Positions 37,871-50,585 of a stretch of 64,000 bases of DNA are shown here, piece after piece. How positions within the stretch are numbered: position 1 is the stretch's first letter; each line of letters opens with the position of its first letter. Location of the stretch: positions 144,576,378 through 144,640,377 of the forward strand of contig NC_086247.1 of NCBI RefSeq assembly GCF_021018805.1. The letters run 5' to 3'. Below the pieces are notes generated by a model. It did no database searches, was not told the DNA's origin, and saw only the letters and a program-made list of their open reading frames with translations. The position numbers were made by a program, and so were the translations under genes. The stretch is from Prinia subflava (lineage: Eukaryota; Chordata; Aves; Passeriformes; Cisticolidae).

Positions 37871-40800
37871 AAGGCACTGCTCTCCAAAAGCTATTGAATT
37901 TTTGTCAAATGACACTATAAATCTAGGCCTAAGCTTTCCAAGCCCTTCCAGTGAGCACCAGTGCTTGTTAGAACTAAATTCAGACTTCTGAGCAGTAAAG
38001 CTAAGTGGTACCTCTGCATGCACTTGCTGTATTGTTTGTAGAAAATTTTTGTGCTTTTCAAGGATGTGAGGATTCTTCACAAATAAATGAAGTTCAAATA
38101 CCACCTGATGTAATTTCTTCCCTGAATTCTGACGTAAATGAGAGTGAATGGATGTTTCCATTAAAAACTTGACCAATTATTCAAATATTAGGATTTACTT
38201 CCAGTGGTTCTTCCATACCAGTTCAAAGAAATAATGGGACATTTTTGTCTGACACTTAATTTTTTAAACTATACTTTGAATAAGAAATGTCAGTAGAAGC
38301 CACAGTCTTGTATGGTTCTCAAGGAGGAGTAAAGCTTAAAATTTGCCATTGTATAATGGTATTCTGAAAATCCATATCTTTAGAAGTATTTATACATCTC
38401 ATTCAATTGAAATCAAGAGTGAGCTAACACCTAAATGTTGCTGAGGATCTGTGGATATGAGGATGGTGTTTCAGCTGTTAGGAATATTTTATAATTTTTA
38501 AGGAAATGCACACACCTTTTGAAACAAGTCTGTGGAAATAAACACCAGGATTAAAATTGGCTCATTGTTTTTTTGCTTCCCACACGTTAGGTTATGTGAC
38601 AATGTGTAATAGGAGTAACCACATGAAATAGAGTTGGTTTGGGAGGAAGATTCCAATTTCCCATTAGCCTGTGTTCTCCTGTGTCTTAGCTCCTACTTCC
38701 CCTGAGCTATTTGAGGTATTGGAGGCGAAAAATTAACTTTTTAAGTCGTAAGGTTAAAATGTCAGTGCAGTGATGACTTCATCTCCTTTTCTTTGAAACA
38801 GTGTTGTGAGTTTCTTCTCCTCATTGAAAAAAGCCCCTAGGAAAAAAAATTTCTATCTTCCAAACTGTGTATTTGTGTCTTTTCTTCGTCTCAATGTGGT
38901 GTTGAAACAGTTGCTGGGGTAGTGATCAAAGATGAAGTTACACCTCTCTTAGGAAAAGAAGTTTAACACGATAATGCAGCTGTGGTTATCCACTGCCAGC
39001 TGTCAGTAAAAACTTTTTGTGGGAGGTTCTTTTTGTGGAGAATCTCAAGGTGCAGGTCCTGCAGGGCAGAAAAGAATCACTCAGACTTCACTGGCAGTGT
39101 GCTGTTCAGCACCAGGTGTGAGAGGCAGCCATAAATCTCCCACCAGCCACAGGTAATTCTTTATATTCCCGTGTCCTGTGCTAGTAAATAAGTTTTGGAG
39201 CTGCTGGGAGCTGCACAGTGTTATTTCATGTGGACAGACCTGCTTTTGCGCAGAGCTCAGGCACAAACTCTGCTGGGTTATCACAAGGAAGCTTCAGTTC
39301 TCAGTGTTGTAACTTGTGGTAACGTATTTTCTTGGCTTTCACAGGACCAGGGCAAGCATTGTAAGAAAATGGTTGAACCAATGTGGTTTTGAGGACACTT
39401 TTGTGTTTCATTCAAGGATTTTGATTACAAGATTCCACCTCTCCACCAGCAGGCTGGGGGGATGTGGGGTGTGTGTAGTGGTAGGTTTGACATCACTGGA
39501 GAATAACCTCAGTTATCTGGTATGTCTCTATTCAAAATGTGGTGATAAGGTGGATGAATCTCTAAAATCTAATGTAATGATCTGATATTAAGTAGGATTA
39601 ACATTCTGAAATTTTTGAGTTGCCTTTTCTTTTTTATAGATTCAGTGTTCCACCCTGAAATATTTGAGGTGATATAAAGTCTTCAGCCTTACGAGATGTG
39701 TTAATTAAAAAAGTCCAACCAAATCTCATTTTTTTGCTGTTTTTTGGACATGTACTAGGTATTAGATATAAAATTTAGGGTAACTCTGAATATGTATGTT
39801 AAACTAGCATGCTAAGTGTTCCATGAAAATATATTTGTGTATTAGAGATATTGTTCTTGTCATGTATCTTATCAGTGTGTGGTGGACACTTTTGTTTACT
39901 CTTTTTGGGTGAGCTACATAGCAGCACATTAACTGGGCATTTTCAGATACATTCCCTATTTCACTATTGTATTACACTAATATATATATATAAATTAACA
40001 TTTGAGAGGCCATGGAAAAGTACAGCCTATTTGACCAAGGCATTAGGGATTCTCGGTAAGGTTTGAGCCTGATGGATGAGGAAACACGAGAGCCTGAAAA
40101 GGACAGTGTGGTCTGGAGAGAAGAAGAGAACACCAAGGGATGGTGTTCTGGCAATGAGGTGGAAAGCAGATGAATCCTGGTTTGGAGTGACACTGCAGCA
40201 TTGTGCCTCTGCTCTGCATCCATCACAGTTTGTGCTCCGCTTGTCTCAAGGGACAAGTGTGGTTCACTTCATGATGATTAAGATGTTTGGGTTATAGCTT
40301 TTGAAAAAATAGAATAATAAGCAGGGTTTTTTTTTTCTTTAATTGTTCACCTTTACTAAGGAAAAAAAAGAATCCAGAACATCAACAAAGAAAAAGCATA
40401 AAAATTTCTATGAACAGGAGGCAGAAGGCAATAAAAATTGTCAAAAGAGAAGAGATGTGAAATGCATTGGCAGTGATGGCTACACAACCATCTTGTGATT
40501 ATTGGGCAGCCCCAGATTTGAGGGAGACAGGACCTTTTCTCCTGGTGTTAAAGGATACCTACTACTTAGCATTTCAGTTGGTTAAAAATGTGTAATTCTA
40601 AAAACAAAGTGCTTAACAACTACTGGCTTATTTTGGGCTTCATGTATTCTCTGTCAGAAGGGAAACTGGTGTTTGCCTTTGTTTCCCTAAATATCAGTGA
40701 CCATTCTCTCAGTGTAGCAGTGGTTAGTTGGGTCAATCAGATTAATTACTGAAGTACTTTGGTAATTAACTGAGGCATTGATGGGAATGTCTAAAAGAAA

Positions 40801-43599
40801 GGAAACTAGAAAACTTTGAAGCCATCTTCTGCATGGGAAAGTAGTGCTTTTTAAAATATTCATCCTGCTTGTGCCTTTCTTTTTGAAAACTTCAGTAATC
40901 CTGTCTAACAGTACATAAACTTAAGACATGAGATCATGAATCAAACATCTTTTCAAAATGTACCAATTTTGCAAGGACATTAATGAATGACTGCATTTTC
41001 TTGAGTGTAGGAGGCAAAGCTGTAGATTTCTTAAGTATATTCTGAATAACATTCTTTTGGATGATTCTTCACAGTTAGGAGTGTTTCTCTGCAGAAGATG
41101 CCATATATCTTTTTTTCCCTGTTTTTCTGTCTCTTTTTCTTCAAATGTTTTTTAAAAATCCTTTCCCTTGTTTGCTGCACAAACTGTGCATTACCTGACT
41201 GCTTTGCATCACAATAATCATTTAGTGAACATCATTTGGTTTCTGACTTCATAGCATTTGACAAGCACTAACAGTCTTTTGACTCTCAGTCTGCCTTTGG
41301 AAAGTAAACATAATAGGAAAAAAAAACATTTATGGTTTTCAGGGGGTGGATGTTGAGGTCCTGGCTAAGTAGCTTCTATAGGAGAAATGAGTAGAAAACC
41401 TTACGACATGATTCACCTGAAAGTGTATCTATTGCAGCAGAGCAAAAGTGATGAGTCTGCATGAATAGGGATTTGTTATGTCTCAATACAAAGCTTGTGT
41501 GTGAAAAATGTGTGCTGTAATTATTGACATCCATTTGGTCAAGTAAGAGGCCAAGGAGGAAAGTATTTACAATATTCTAAAGGAGATGCAAGTTTATATG
41601 CACATGAAAATATAAATATATAATATACAAAAAAACCTGTTAATGACCATGATTGTTTTGAATAGATGTACTAAAGAGGTTCAACATTTGCTTTTTAAAA
41701 AAAGGTTATTTTAAAATAAAGAATGCAGAAGTTTTTTCCCAGGTTGCGTACCCACTACTCAGAGTCCTTGATTTGGATTGATTCTTCCAAAGTGAATGGG
41801 AAAATATATCCTCGCTATTCTAGTGCTTAGAACAAATGCTTTGTAACAAAGAAATGTGAGAGGCTTTTATTGTTATATGTCCTCATTTAATAAACAAGAA
41901 CAGTCTGAAAGTGAACTAATTATGGTGCTGTTCATTAACAGGTAAAGACTTGTTAATGAAATGTCATCCTGCCTTATATGACATTCCAAGCCTCTAATTT
42001 AAACAGACTTTTACTTCATTCCCTCCAACCCCATGGCAACAGCAACAAAAGTGGCTCTAGAGGTAGACAGAACAATAAATATATTTTATGGTTCTAAACT
42101 ATTTATCGTAATTTGGTCTTTAGTGAAATAGCTTTGGCTGCTGCTCTGCATAAGTTGGGAATATTTGGTCGCTTTTGCTGCTGTGTCAGCGTGTTCCTGT
42201 GGTAGGATCAGTGTGATTTAAGGCTGGTAACAGCAGTGGGTGTTGAGGCCCAGTAAGGGAATACAACATTTAATGTTTGGACTTGTAACTCTTCAAGGTA
42301 AAATGCAAAATGCTTTCCATGTAATGCAGTAAACATTTGTGTTAGCAAGGAATTTGCAATCTTATGATAAGGTTTAAAATGTGTACCTAATTTATTCTAT
42401 TTAATATTAACCCTCTAAAGATTGTATTTAGATTTTCAGCTGCATTATCTCACTGAGTCTCACAGAGATAAGGTTGTATCATCTTAGTTTTTTTTTCTAG
42501 AAGTTATAGGACAGGTATGATTGTGAACAGCTGCACACTGTGTGATTTTTCAATGGCAAAAATGCCTATTTTTGGTTCTCTCTCTCTGTTATTGAGCTGC
42601 AATTGCTGTTTTCTCTGTAGTAGATGAGAAAGAGGTGTATTATCCAACCAGAAACTATAATGTACTGGTGGGGAAAAATAAATTGAGGGGAGTTGGAAAC
42701 TGAAACCTTCCTTCAGATTTTTGTCTTTATCCTGCAGTCCTTTCTCTTTACTCCACACTAGGCTGCTGCATCTCTATTTCTGTGAGGTTAAGATAGGAAA
42801 GGTATTAGGGGACAATTTGATGAATGGATCTTTGGATGGCAAGACTGCTAATACTTTCATAGTTTATTGAACACTTAAAGCAATCTGCAATGCCCAGTTA
42901 CAGTGAAAGAAGTTTAAGTGGCTTCTGTACTTCCAAAATTAAATCGATTTGTTTTCTTTGGAGGAGGAGTGGTTTCCAAGGTGGTTGTTTTTAAATTTTA
43001 ATTAATTTTCCAGCTTTAAGCAGTAAACTTGACTGCTCCTTGTTTACTGTGACTTAAAAAAACCCCAAACCTTTCCAAATTATAATAGTCTCCTGTTAGA
43101 CTTCTCATTTAATCTCTCTTTCTTGGATGTTGTTTCATTTCCAAGCTAGAGATGTGTAGATATAATAGATTTCTACAATAATTAAATCTTCCTACTTTGC
43201 TGACGGCTTGCGTTCATATTAGTGGAATTTTGGTGATGGCTTATGCTGAGTAATTGAATGGAACAAACTGTTCTTTCACTGACAGTACCTGTTAGAAAAG
43301 CATCCTCTCAGTTTTTACCTGTAATTTTGATTGATGTGTTTGGTGAATGATTGCTTTCAAAATATTTGACCTTTAAACTCTTTAATTTATTTTTTCCTTA
43401 CTTAAAATTTTCTGTGACTAATAGTTGGGCACAAATGGATCAATACAGTTAAGAAATACCAGTCTTGAATTCTTTTTTATGAATTTCAATTTTATTATGG
43501 TAGATCTAACTTTCGATGTCAAACTTCCACACAATGTTTTTGTTACAAATGTTTGTAATATTAAGATTTCTTTTCTCCATTGTCTTTCTGCTCCTGCAG
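37871..43599. other. Unannotated intron
   Basis: AT-rich with no coding or large repeat support. A short (TA)n run lies at 39979-39992. The 41880-42220 region has a less repetitive texture (ccccatggcaacagcaac, tttatcgtaatttgg) that might be conserved noncoding DNA; confidence is low. Confidence 0.42.
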
Positions 43600-43716
43600 T
43601 TAGGGCTCCCCCAGCCAAACACTTGAGGCAGAAATTATTATTACTGAAGAAATGGAGAGCTCTGAAAGAAGTTTGGGCAGAAAAGGATCCCTCTTTCAGC
43701 ACTTTTTTTCTCAGTG
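43600..43716 (+). other. Candidate in-frame cassette exon of PTPRN2 intron 2
   Basis: Seen: the acceptor ttgtctttctgctcctgcag ends at 43599. The next 117 bases are open when read in the phase left by the 33459-33509 exon (one base carried over), and the donor agtg|gtaaag begins at 43717. The segment enters in phase 1 and leaves in phase 1, so inclusion adds 39 residues without a frameshift. The predicted peptide is basic and amphipathic (KHLRQKLLLLKKWRALKEVW in the middle), followed by AEKDPSF. I do not recognise it from any PTPRN2 isoform. Alternatives: a cryptic exon never used, or chance in about 30 kb of intron. Confidence 0.3.
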
Positions 43717-44239
43717 GTAAAGAGTTGATGGACATGCTTAATGTTGCAGTACAAATTATAAATCCATGTTCACTAAAAAGGTGATCAGGCAGTTAGTGCC
43801 CTTTTTGTGTCTCTGGATCCACTGCATACCCAATTAGAAGTCAGGCCTTCTCTTTGAGCTTTATTTCAAATATCTCAAGAGATTTATGCTAGCCCCAAAA
43901 TTTTGGTCATTCCCCTCCCAGGAATAAGGTCATTGATTAAAATTATTTTCTTGTTCTGTGAAATATTACCCTTCACATATGATGCCAAAAAAGATTTACT
44001 TGTCTCAATGTATTTTGTTGGCATGGTACTTGAAAATAAGTTATGACTGGCATAGAGGTTAATGGCATATTTTAGAGGGCAAGAAAGCTGGAGCTTCAAA
44101 AATGCTATGTCATCTCAAAAATCTGTGGAAAGGATCAGTCTAACAGAAAGAATTCTTCTTCTATCCCCAGGCATCTCTTTGCCAACACATTAACTAATTC
44201 TTGAGTCCTGAAGAGGCTTGGAGCATTCTTGAAGGGTTC

Positions 44240-44818
44240 TGTGTTGGCTTGGGCTGGGCTGGAGTTGAATTTCATCACAGCAGTGGTGTGGGGCTGTTCT
44301 GGAGCTGTGCTGGAATCAGTGTTGGAAATTCAGGGATGTTCTCAGTGCTGGTGAGCAGGGCTTACACGGTATCAAGGCCTCTTCAGCTCCTCATATGACC
44401 CCACAGGGAGGAGTCTGGGGACACCTCTGGAGTCTGGGGACACCTCTGGAGTCTGGGGACACCTCTGGAGTCTGTGAGGGGCCCAGCTGGTGGGGCTGGC
44501 ATGTCCCACACCCCACAGTGTCATACCCGGGGCTGCTGCTCAGGGGCTGGCTGCACATCAGTTGGTGGGTGGTGAGACAGCATTTCCACTTCCATCATTT
44601 ATCTTTCTTGGGTTTAATTCTTTTGGTTTTGTTCTTTTTCTTTTCATTACAATTTATTGTTATTATTATTATTTTATTTCCGTTTTTTAGATTTTCTTAT
44701 CTCAACCCAGGAGTTTTCTTGCTTTTACCCTACTGATTCTCTGCCCCCCCATCTTTCTGGGGGGGGCAGTGAAAGCAGCTGTTTGGTGCTTAAATTGTGG
44801 CTGGGTTAAAACATGCCA
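44240..44818 (+). mobile_element. Solo LTR of an avian ERVL (class III) endogenous retrovirus
   Basis: Seen: begins tgtgttggcttgggctgg and ends ggttaaaacatgcca. In between are the diagnostic late-LTR blocks cttatctcaacccaggag, tgattctctgcccccc, a C-run/G-run hairpin (arms 44741-44750 and 44760-44769) and gtttggtgcttaaattgtgg. A (TTA)n tract lies at about 44649-44675. These match the common avian ERVL LTR type known from chicken and zebra finch. There is no primer-binding site, gag, pol or env on either side, so it is a solo LTR. The flanks ggttc and ggttt are a possible imperfect 5-bp target duplication if the end is one base later. Odd: a 19-bp unit is triplicated inside, and no TATAAA, AATAAA or ATTAAA is visible. 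It is in sense with PTPRN2. Confidence 0.88.
44410..44477 (+). repeat. 19-bp tandem repeat inside the LTR
   Basis: The unit ggagtctggggacacctct occurs three times without a mismatch (44410-44428, 44429-44447, 44448-44466), followed by a partial fourth copy ggagtctg. Identity between units suggests expansion after insertion. It creates a repetitive stretch in the overlapping frame 44395-44736, which is not a gene. Confidence 0.97.
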
Positions 44819-46409
44819 TGGTTTCACAGGGCTGCAATGGCTTGTGAAGTTAATGTTATGGCTCCTTCCTGCTTTGCTTAGACAAGATTCCCACAAACGA
44901 TGCAGATCAGCTGGCTCAAATAATTCCTTATGATTTCTTCCCATTTATGGGGAGAATGACTTGGAGAATGACTCCAGTAGTTCATCATAGACCAAAGGAA
45001 ATGATAGTACAAAATTCTAGGGCTGAGGGGCTTTCATCATACATTTCACTCATGTACAGTAGTACAGGAATAAATATTTCCCTTTTTTAAACTTGAGTGT
45101 CTCCACAGTAGATGTAAACGGGAAATGGGCATTTGTTAATTAAGCTGCAGTAATTGCAAATTTCAGTGCCACTGCAAGCTGCCTTCTTAGGAACCATGAC
45201 AATGACATTAAGCATTTGCTAAACAAAATCCACTCCTATATGTCATGCAGTTCACATCCTGTTTGCTTTTTAAAAGTCACTGGCACAGGTAGAAGATGTT
45301 TTATTAAAAACAATGAATAAACAGAACTTTCTTCCTCTGAAATTAGCTATTTTTGGAAGTATAGTTTTAAGATGGAAAAACAAGTGGAGACATAAGTAGA
45401 TTTATTTTCACCTTTGAGAAAGGTGAAAATTTTTTTTTAATCTGAACCTGCCTCTTCAAGCAGAGAAATACTTTTTCATCACACAAAAATAAAAATCTGG
45501 TCCCTAGCCACAAATCTTACAAGGAACCATTTCCAGAGATCTCCTGCAGGATGTTTGGGCCCATGGTTTTGTGTCTCTCTCTGGCTCCTACAGCAGTGAT
45601 CTGGAATGGTCCCTGCTCTCCCCATGGCAGCTGGTCATCTTGTAGGGACATGTGAGGAATTCTGCAGCCAGGAAAAGAGCAGGAGAGTCTTTAACCAAAG
45701 TGAGCATCCCAAAGTTATCAACAGTGTATTTATGTTTGTACTTAGGTTTATGTAACAGTGCAACACACACTACAGAGAAAGCTTTTGGTTAAAAAAAAAA
45801 ATCTATATGTAATACCAAATCCCCTAAGGTTGAAAGTTGTACTTAAGTAATCAGCTACGGAATACCTCTTTTTTTCAAAGTTCTGCAAAACTTAATCTCA
45901 TCTCAATTTATGTCCCCTAGACTGTTCTTTATGTTGCTTGAACTGTGTGGGAATTGCTCTGCAGTCTGTGAGCCCCAAGCTGACTCTTGTGCTGGAGAAA
46001 ATTGTGTGTTACAGCTATATAATCAATGACATAGTCTGAAATCACCCCATTAAAGGAGAAAAAAAGTGCAAACAATGTGAGAAACTCATATATCCATATA
46101 GACAGACGATTATGATGATATGTGGGGTTTTCGTGGTGGAAAATACAAATTAATGCAGGTAATTTATTTTAAAAAGCATTATCCTTTGCTAGACAAGGAG
46201 ATTTTGTAAGCAGTCTAACATACTTGCAGAGGAGAAGAGCCATATGTCACTGCAGAGGGTTTGTCCTTTGGCTTCAGTAAAATGAGAATGTGAAAGATTT
46301 TATTACTTTGGATGTTAATACTGGTCGTAATCAAGATGAAACCGAATTATCTACAGTATCAGTGTGTGAGATACTGCAGTTCAAGTGGCAGCAATTTTAT
46401 GGGGGAACA
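44819..46409. other. Unannotated intron
   Basis: AT-rich after the LTR. No exon, repeat family or retroviral internal sequence recognised. Confidence 0.45.
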
Positions 46410-47290
46410 GCCTGATTTATTTCTCCTTGTTTACTGCCTGTGCCTGTGAGCCGTGCTGTCTGGCAGGGCTGGGGCTGTGCTCTGCACGGGGCTGAGCTTT
46501 GTGTGCCCAGAGCTGACTCTCCCCCCATCTTGCACTACTGCACTTGAAGTAACTCTGAAAATATTGATCAGTGGCTGCTTTTATGGAGGGTGAAAAAGAA
46601 TCTGAGTGAGACCTAAACAACTCATAATTTCATCTTTGGTGTTGACAATACCTGAATCAACTTTGGACTCAGCTGAGGAATGCAGCTCATTCTCTCACGG
46701 CTGAGAAGGGGATGATGAGATGTCTGACTTCAGTTGTCCTTGCAGCAGATTTGGCTCTGGGGACAGGGGCAGCAGAAGTTGTGGTTGGCTCTTCTTTCAC
46801 CTGGGTCACAGTGAGCTGTGTCCCCAGAGCTCCTCAGCTCGGTGCTGTTCTGCATCTGACCATGCTGTCCTTGCCTTACCAGAGCAGTCTCACTGTGACC
46901 TGACACCTTTTCTCCTTGGCAGAGCCCAGCATCCTCTCTGTGAGCAGCACTTGCTACCTGAGGGAAGAGAAGACAATTTATTTTACAGTTGTGGGGATGC
47001 TGAAAAGATCCTGAATGGGGCAAAAGAAGTTTTTAGGAATGGGGAGGGAGCCTGGAGGCATGCACAGGATGGAGGAAGAAATGAGGGAATCCCAAAGGCC
47101 ATAAAAGGCTGGGGAAACCTTGGCTTCCTCCAAGCCTCCTTCCCATGTGCATCCTCACCCTTCCCTCCCAGGGTGTCACCAGCAGTGAAATTTAGTTGTG
47201 CCTCCATAGCTGAGGAACTCTGAAGCCCTGAAAGGAGCCTCAGAGCTGGGTGAGGAGGTGACATGAAAAGGGCACCTATGGAGGAAGCCT
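46410..47290. other. Higher-GC block with the longest open frame in the window, unassigned
   Basis: Seen: GC is well above the flanks, and frame 46720-47223(+) is open for 167 codons, with shorter minus-strand frames over the same bases (46730-47023, 46983-47264). The + peptide is rich in Cys, Ser, Gly and Pro and shows no domain, signal peptide or conserved motif I know. No Kozak context, exon boundaries or poly(A) signal support a gene. Openness on both strands fits stop-poor GC-rich DNA, perhaps an old diverged repeat. Confidence 0.3.
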
Positions 47291-50200
47291 GAAGGTGGAG
47301 TGGGGGGTGAAACCAGTGTAAGTAACTTTTATTTTTGCTTCATGAAGACTGGCATAAAGAAGCTGTTTCTCTTGGGTTCTCAGATAAATTTACCTGCTGT
47401 CTCCTGCAGCAGCCAGGTGGGTCAAAAGCACAGAAATTGTTTAGCATCCCAGATCTCTACAGGTAAACTTTGGACACAGTTTCCACTGACACTCCCTTAT
47501 ACTCTGCTTCCATCCCCAAATCTGTGGGGTCAATTGCTAACCCAAATTAATATTCATTTCAGATATTTGTTCTTTAAGTTCAAAGGAGCACTCCACACAT
47601 ATTACTGTATCAAGTCTTGACTTCTGAGTCAACTGTTAGGATATATGAATAGCTTAGGCATTTCTAAAAGGACCTAAAAGATAAATAATGTTGGTACAAG
47701 TACACCTCATCAGTAATTTTCATTAAAAAAACTGTAAAAATGGAACCTAATGAGGGGTTTTTATATATTTAGAAATAAGATCTACATACTTTCTTCTGTA
47801 AACAGCCTTTAACTCTTATTTTATGTTTAAATCAATCCATAATTTATTATAAAGTATATCAAGTATTTTATTTTCATCTTTTTTTACAAGAATGTTTACT
47901 TTTAAGATAGGAAATTTGCATTTTATGGTGGAAAAGTACAAGACACTTGGGAAAAATAGTTTATAGAGCTGGTCCCTAATTTTATTCTGTGAGCCACTGT
48001 TTGCTCATTTGGATCAAGGGTGCTTGTGTAAGGAAAGGGCCAAAAGTCTTGGGAGAAGTGAATGAGCTTCAGTGCCAGAAGACTGGAAAATAATCCAAGA
48101 TAGGCACATAATGAGAAGAAAATTTCTTTTCCTGAATCTTTTGTATCCTTTTGAAGTCTTATTCTCAGAGAATAAGAGGTATGAAAAAATAGCAAATTAA
48201 ATTTTTGTCTAAAGTGAGAGCTTACGCAAGAAGTTGTCAGAAAAGGCTGTAACACCCAGCACTTGCATGGACATCCCTTTTGTCCTGCAGGTGTTGTGGG
48301 AGGTCAGTTTGGGTTTTTTTCATGTTTGTTTTCCTAGTCAGTCAACAAAGGAAAAAATAGGTGATGAGCTGCAGTGGGTGTTTGTATTTTAATGACTTTC
48401 ATCTGATCTGTGGGCAGCTGAGAGTCTGTTTGTACCAGTGCTGGGTAAAGGCAGTAGCAGGCACAGCGGGTTCATTTTCTGTCTGCCTCTGTCGATCACC
48501 TCTCCTGTTCTCCTGTTTAGACAGGTTTAGTCTGCTCTCCTTGCCTTGCCCTAACCAGCAGTGGTTCAACAGCAGCTGGATGAATTAGGCAGCCTCTCAA
48601 TCCCATGAGCATCTCTTTGCCTGGTGTCCCTGTTAGGCTGCAGGTTAGGCTGGAGGTGCAAGCAGGGTACAGCAGGACAGGCTTGAGTGACAGCCCAACA
48701 ACATCGGGGTCAGGACAGAAATTACTGCAATGAGAGGCATAAATGGAGCAACAGAACCTGTGAGTCTGCAGAAAAACCCCATTACTTAAGCAGCAATCTA
48801 TTCTGTCAGGGGTTGGTGCCAATGGGGAGTGGTGGATGGGTGCCATAAAGGCAGCTCCATTGATACTGTGGGAAATTCTGGATGAATGGATACAGCCAGA
48901 TGCCAAGTTCTGCTCCAGAACAACCTAATGGCCTTCTTGGCATGTCCATCATTGTTACAGAGGCAGACAACGTGAGATTGGTAAAAAAGAAAATTGCAAA
49001 GGTGACTACCTTTAAAACTACTCCAACAAGTTTTAATCTCTGAGAAATACTTGCTTTAAGGCGATCTTGAGTAACAATAGTATGGCTTCAAAAGTATCTT
49101 TTAGTACTGAATTTCTAATACTTGATGTGTGTTCTCTCTTCATTCCTGTGACATAATTGTATTAGCAGATGTAGTGGCATTATGTGTGATAGAAAGGAAA
49201 TCCAAAGACATTTTAATGCTTAAGATTAGCCTGAGAGAGCTAGAAATGCTGGTTAATGTCATATATTCAACCATGTACCTTTCCCATTGAAATTAGTTGT
49301 CAGAGAATGGAAGTGAATGGATGAGATTGGTGTGCAATAGCAAGGAGTAATGACATATGAATGTGGAAATGTGATGGATTCAGGTGTGGTTTTGGTAATA
49401 GGCAGTAGAGGTAGCAAAGAATTTCATAGCTGCAGAATATTCAGAGAATTTGATAGAGCTGGCAGATAACAAAGGAAAGAAAGAACAAAGTCACCAATAC
49501 TTAGAAAGGCAACTCAAGATGGCAAAGTTTTACAGTATTTGTGTGGGCCCTTCCAACTCTGCAAATCTCTGCTGTTTAGAGTGGTTCAGTATCATCTGCA
49601 AAGGGCAGCAGTAATTGATACTTTATTGTTTGTTCAAAAATATTTGGGATCTCTTTGTAAGGTGTAAGGTCATTGGTACATAAGGAAAAATTTGTAAGTT
49701 TTCTAGTGTCTTAGAAATAACTTGGTGAAATGTGATTTTTATTTTTTTGTGTGTCATGCTACCAGTATTACTATAATGTTTATGTGTACTGATAAGCAAA
49801 ATAAAAATGGACACATGTGATGTGCTTAAAGTCAAAGAAAATTGGCATCAAGATATTCTCTGACTACACAAAAGAGAAGTTTCTGTTGTTTGTGTTATCC
49901 ATGTCTGTGATATAGTTACTACAGGTTTTGAAAACTTGTATTTAAAAGAAGTTGTTACCTGGGCAAGATATTGTGGCCTTAGGCATGGTCTCAGCAGATA
50001 CAATTTTTCAAATACATCTTATTTGTTGTAGCCAGGATGCCCCTTGTAAATCCTAAGCTTTGTTTGAGACTCCTGGCTGCTCTCTCCAAAGTCCAGATGG
50101 CCCTTCCTCATCCTCCCTGGCACCTTCACGAGCAAAACCAGGCAGCCTGGCTGTTTTCATGAGTCTCTGCCTTTTATCTGTCCCCTTCTCTGGTCAGAAC

Positions 50201-50585
50201 TATTGCTAAAGTGAAAGCAGCGCTTGTTTTTCTCTGTTCCCTGGCTGTTGTAGCTGGATTGTCCAGCTCAGTGACTGCTGCTGGCAGCAGGATGTGGGGT
50301 CAGCTGTTCCCCTTGTGCCCTGCAAGGGTCGTGTGGCTGTGCAGTCCAGCAGGATTTGGATGAACAGCCTTGCCTGGTGGGCTTGGCACACCTTATGAAA
50401 ACCTGTCTGGCCATTGGTGTGTGCCTCTTGCTTTCATCCCAGCAATACCCCAAGTTTTGAGACTTTGGTTTTCATTGAAAAAAGGTGGAATAGTATTGAT
50501 TATTAAGCTGGGTTGTGTTTTCTGCTTGACCAGAGCCAGGTTAATGTGTCCATATGTAGCTTGCAGGTGATCTTTGTGCCAGTCT
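47291..50585. other. Unannotated intron
   Basis: Mostly AT-rich. A possible very diverged CR1-tail trace (gggcccttccaactctgc near 49545-49563) is too short to call. A moderately GC-rich patch at 48490-48900 is unassigned. Confidence 0.42.

Noticed and set aside
44395..44736. 113-codon frame with repeated Gly/Ser/Thr pattern.
   Set aside because: Produced by the 19-bp tandem repeat and LTR sequence, not a gene.
49520..49575. Possible CR1 3' tail remnant (gggcccttccaactctgc).
   Set aside because: Only about 18 bases resemble the consensus, with no supporting flanks.
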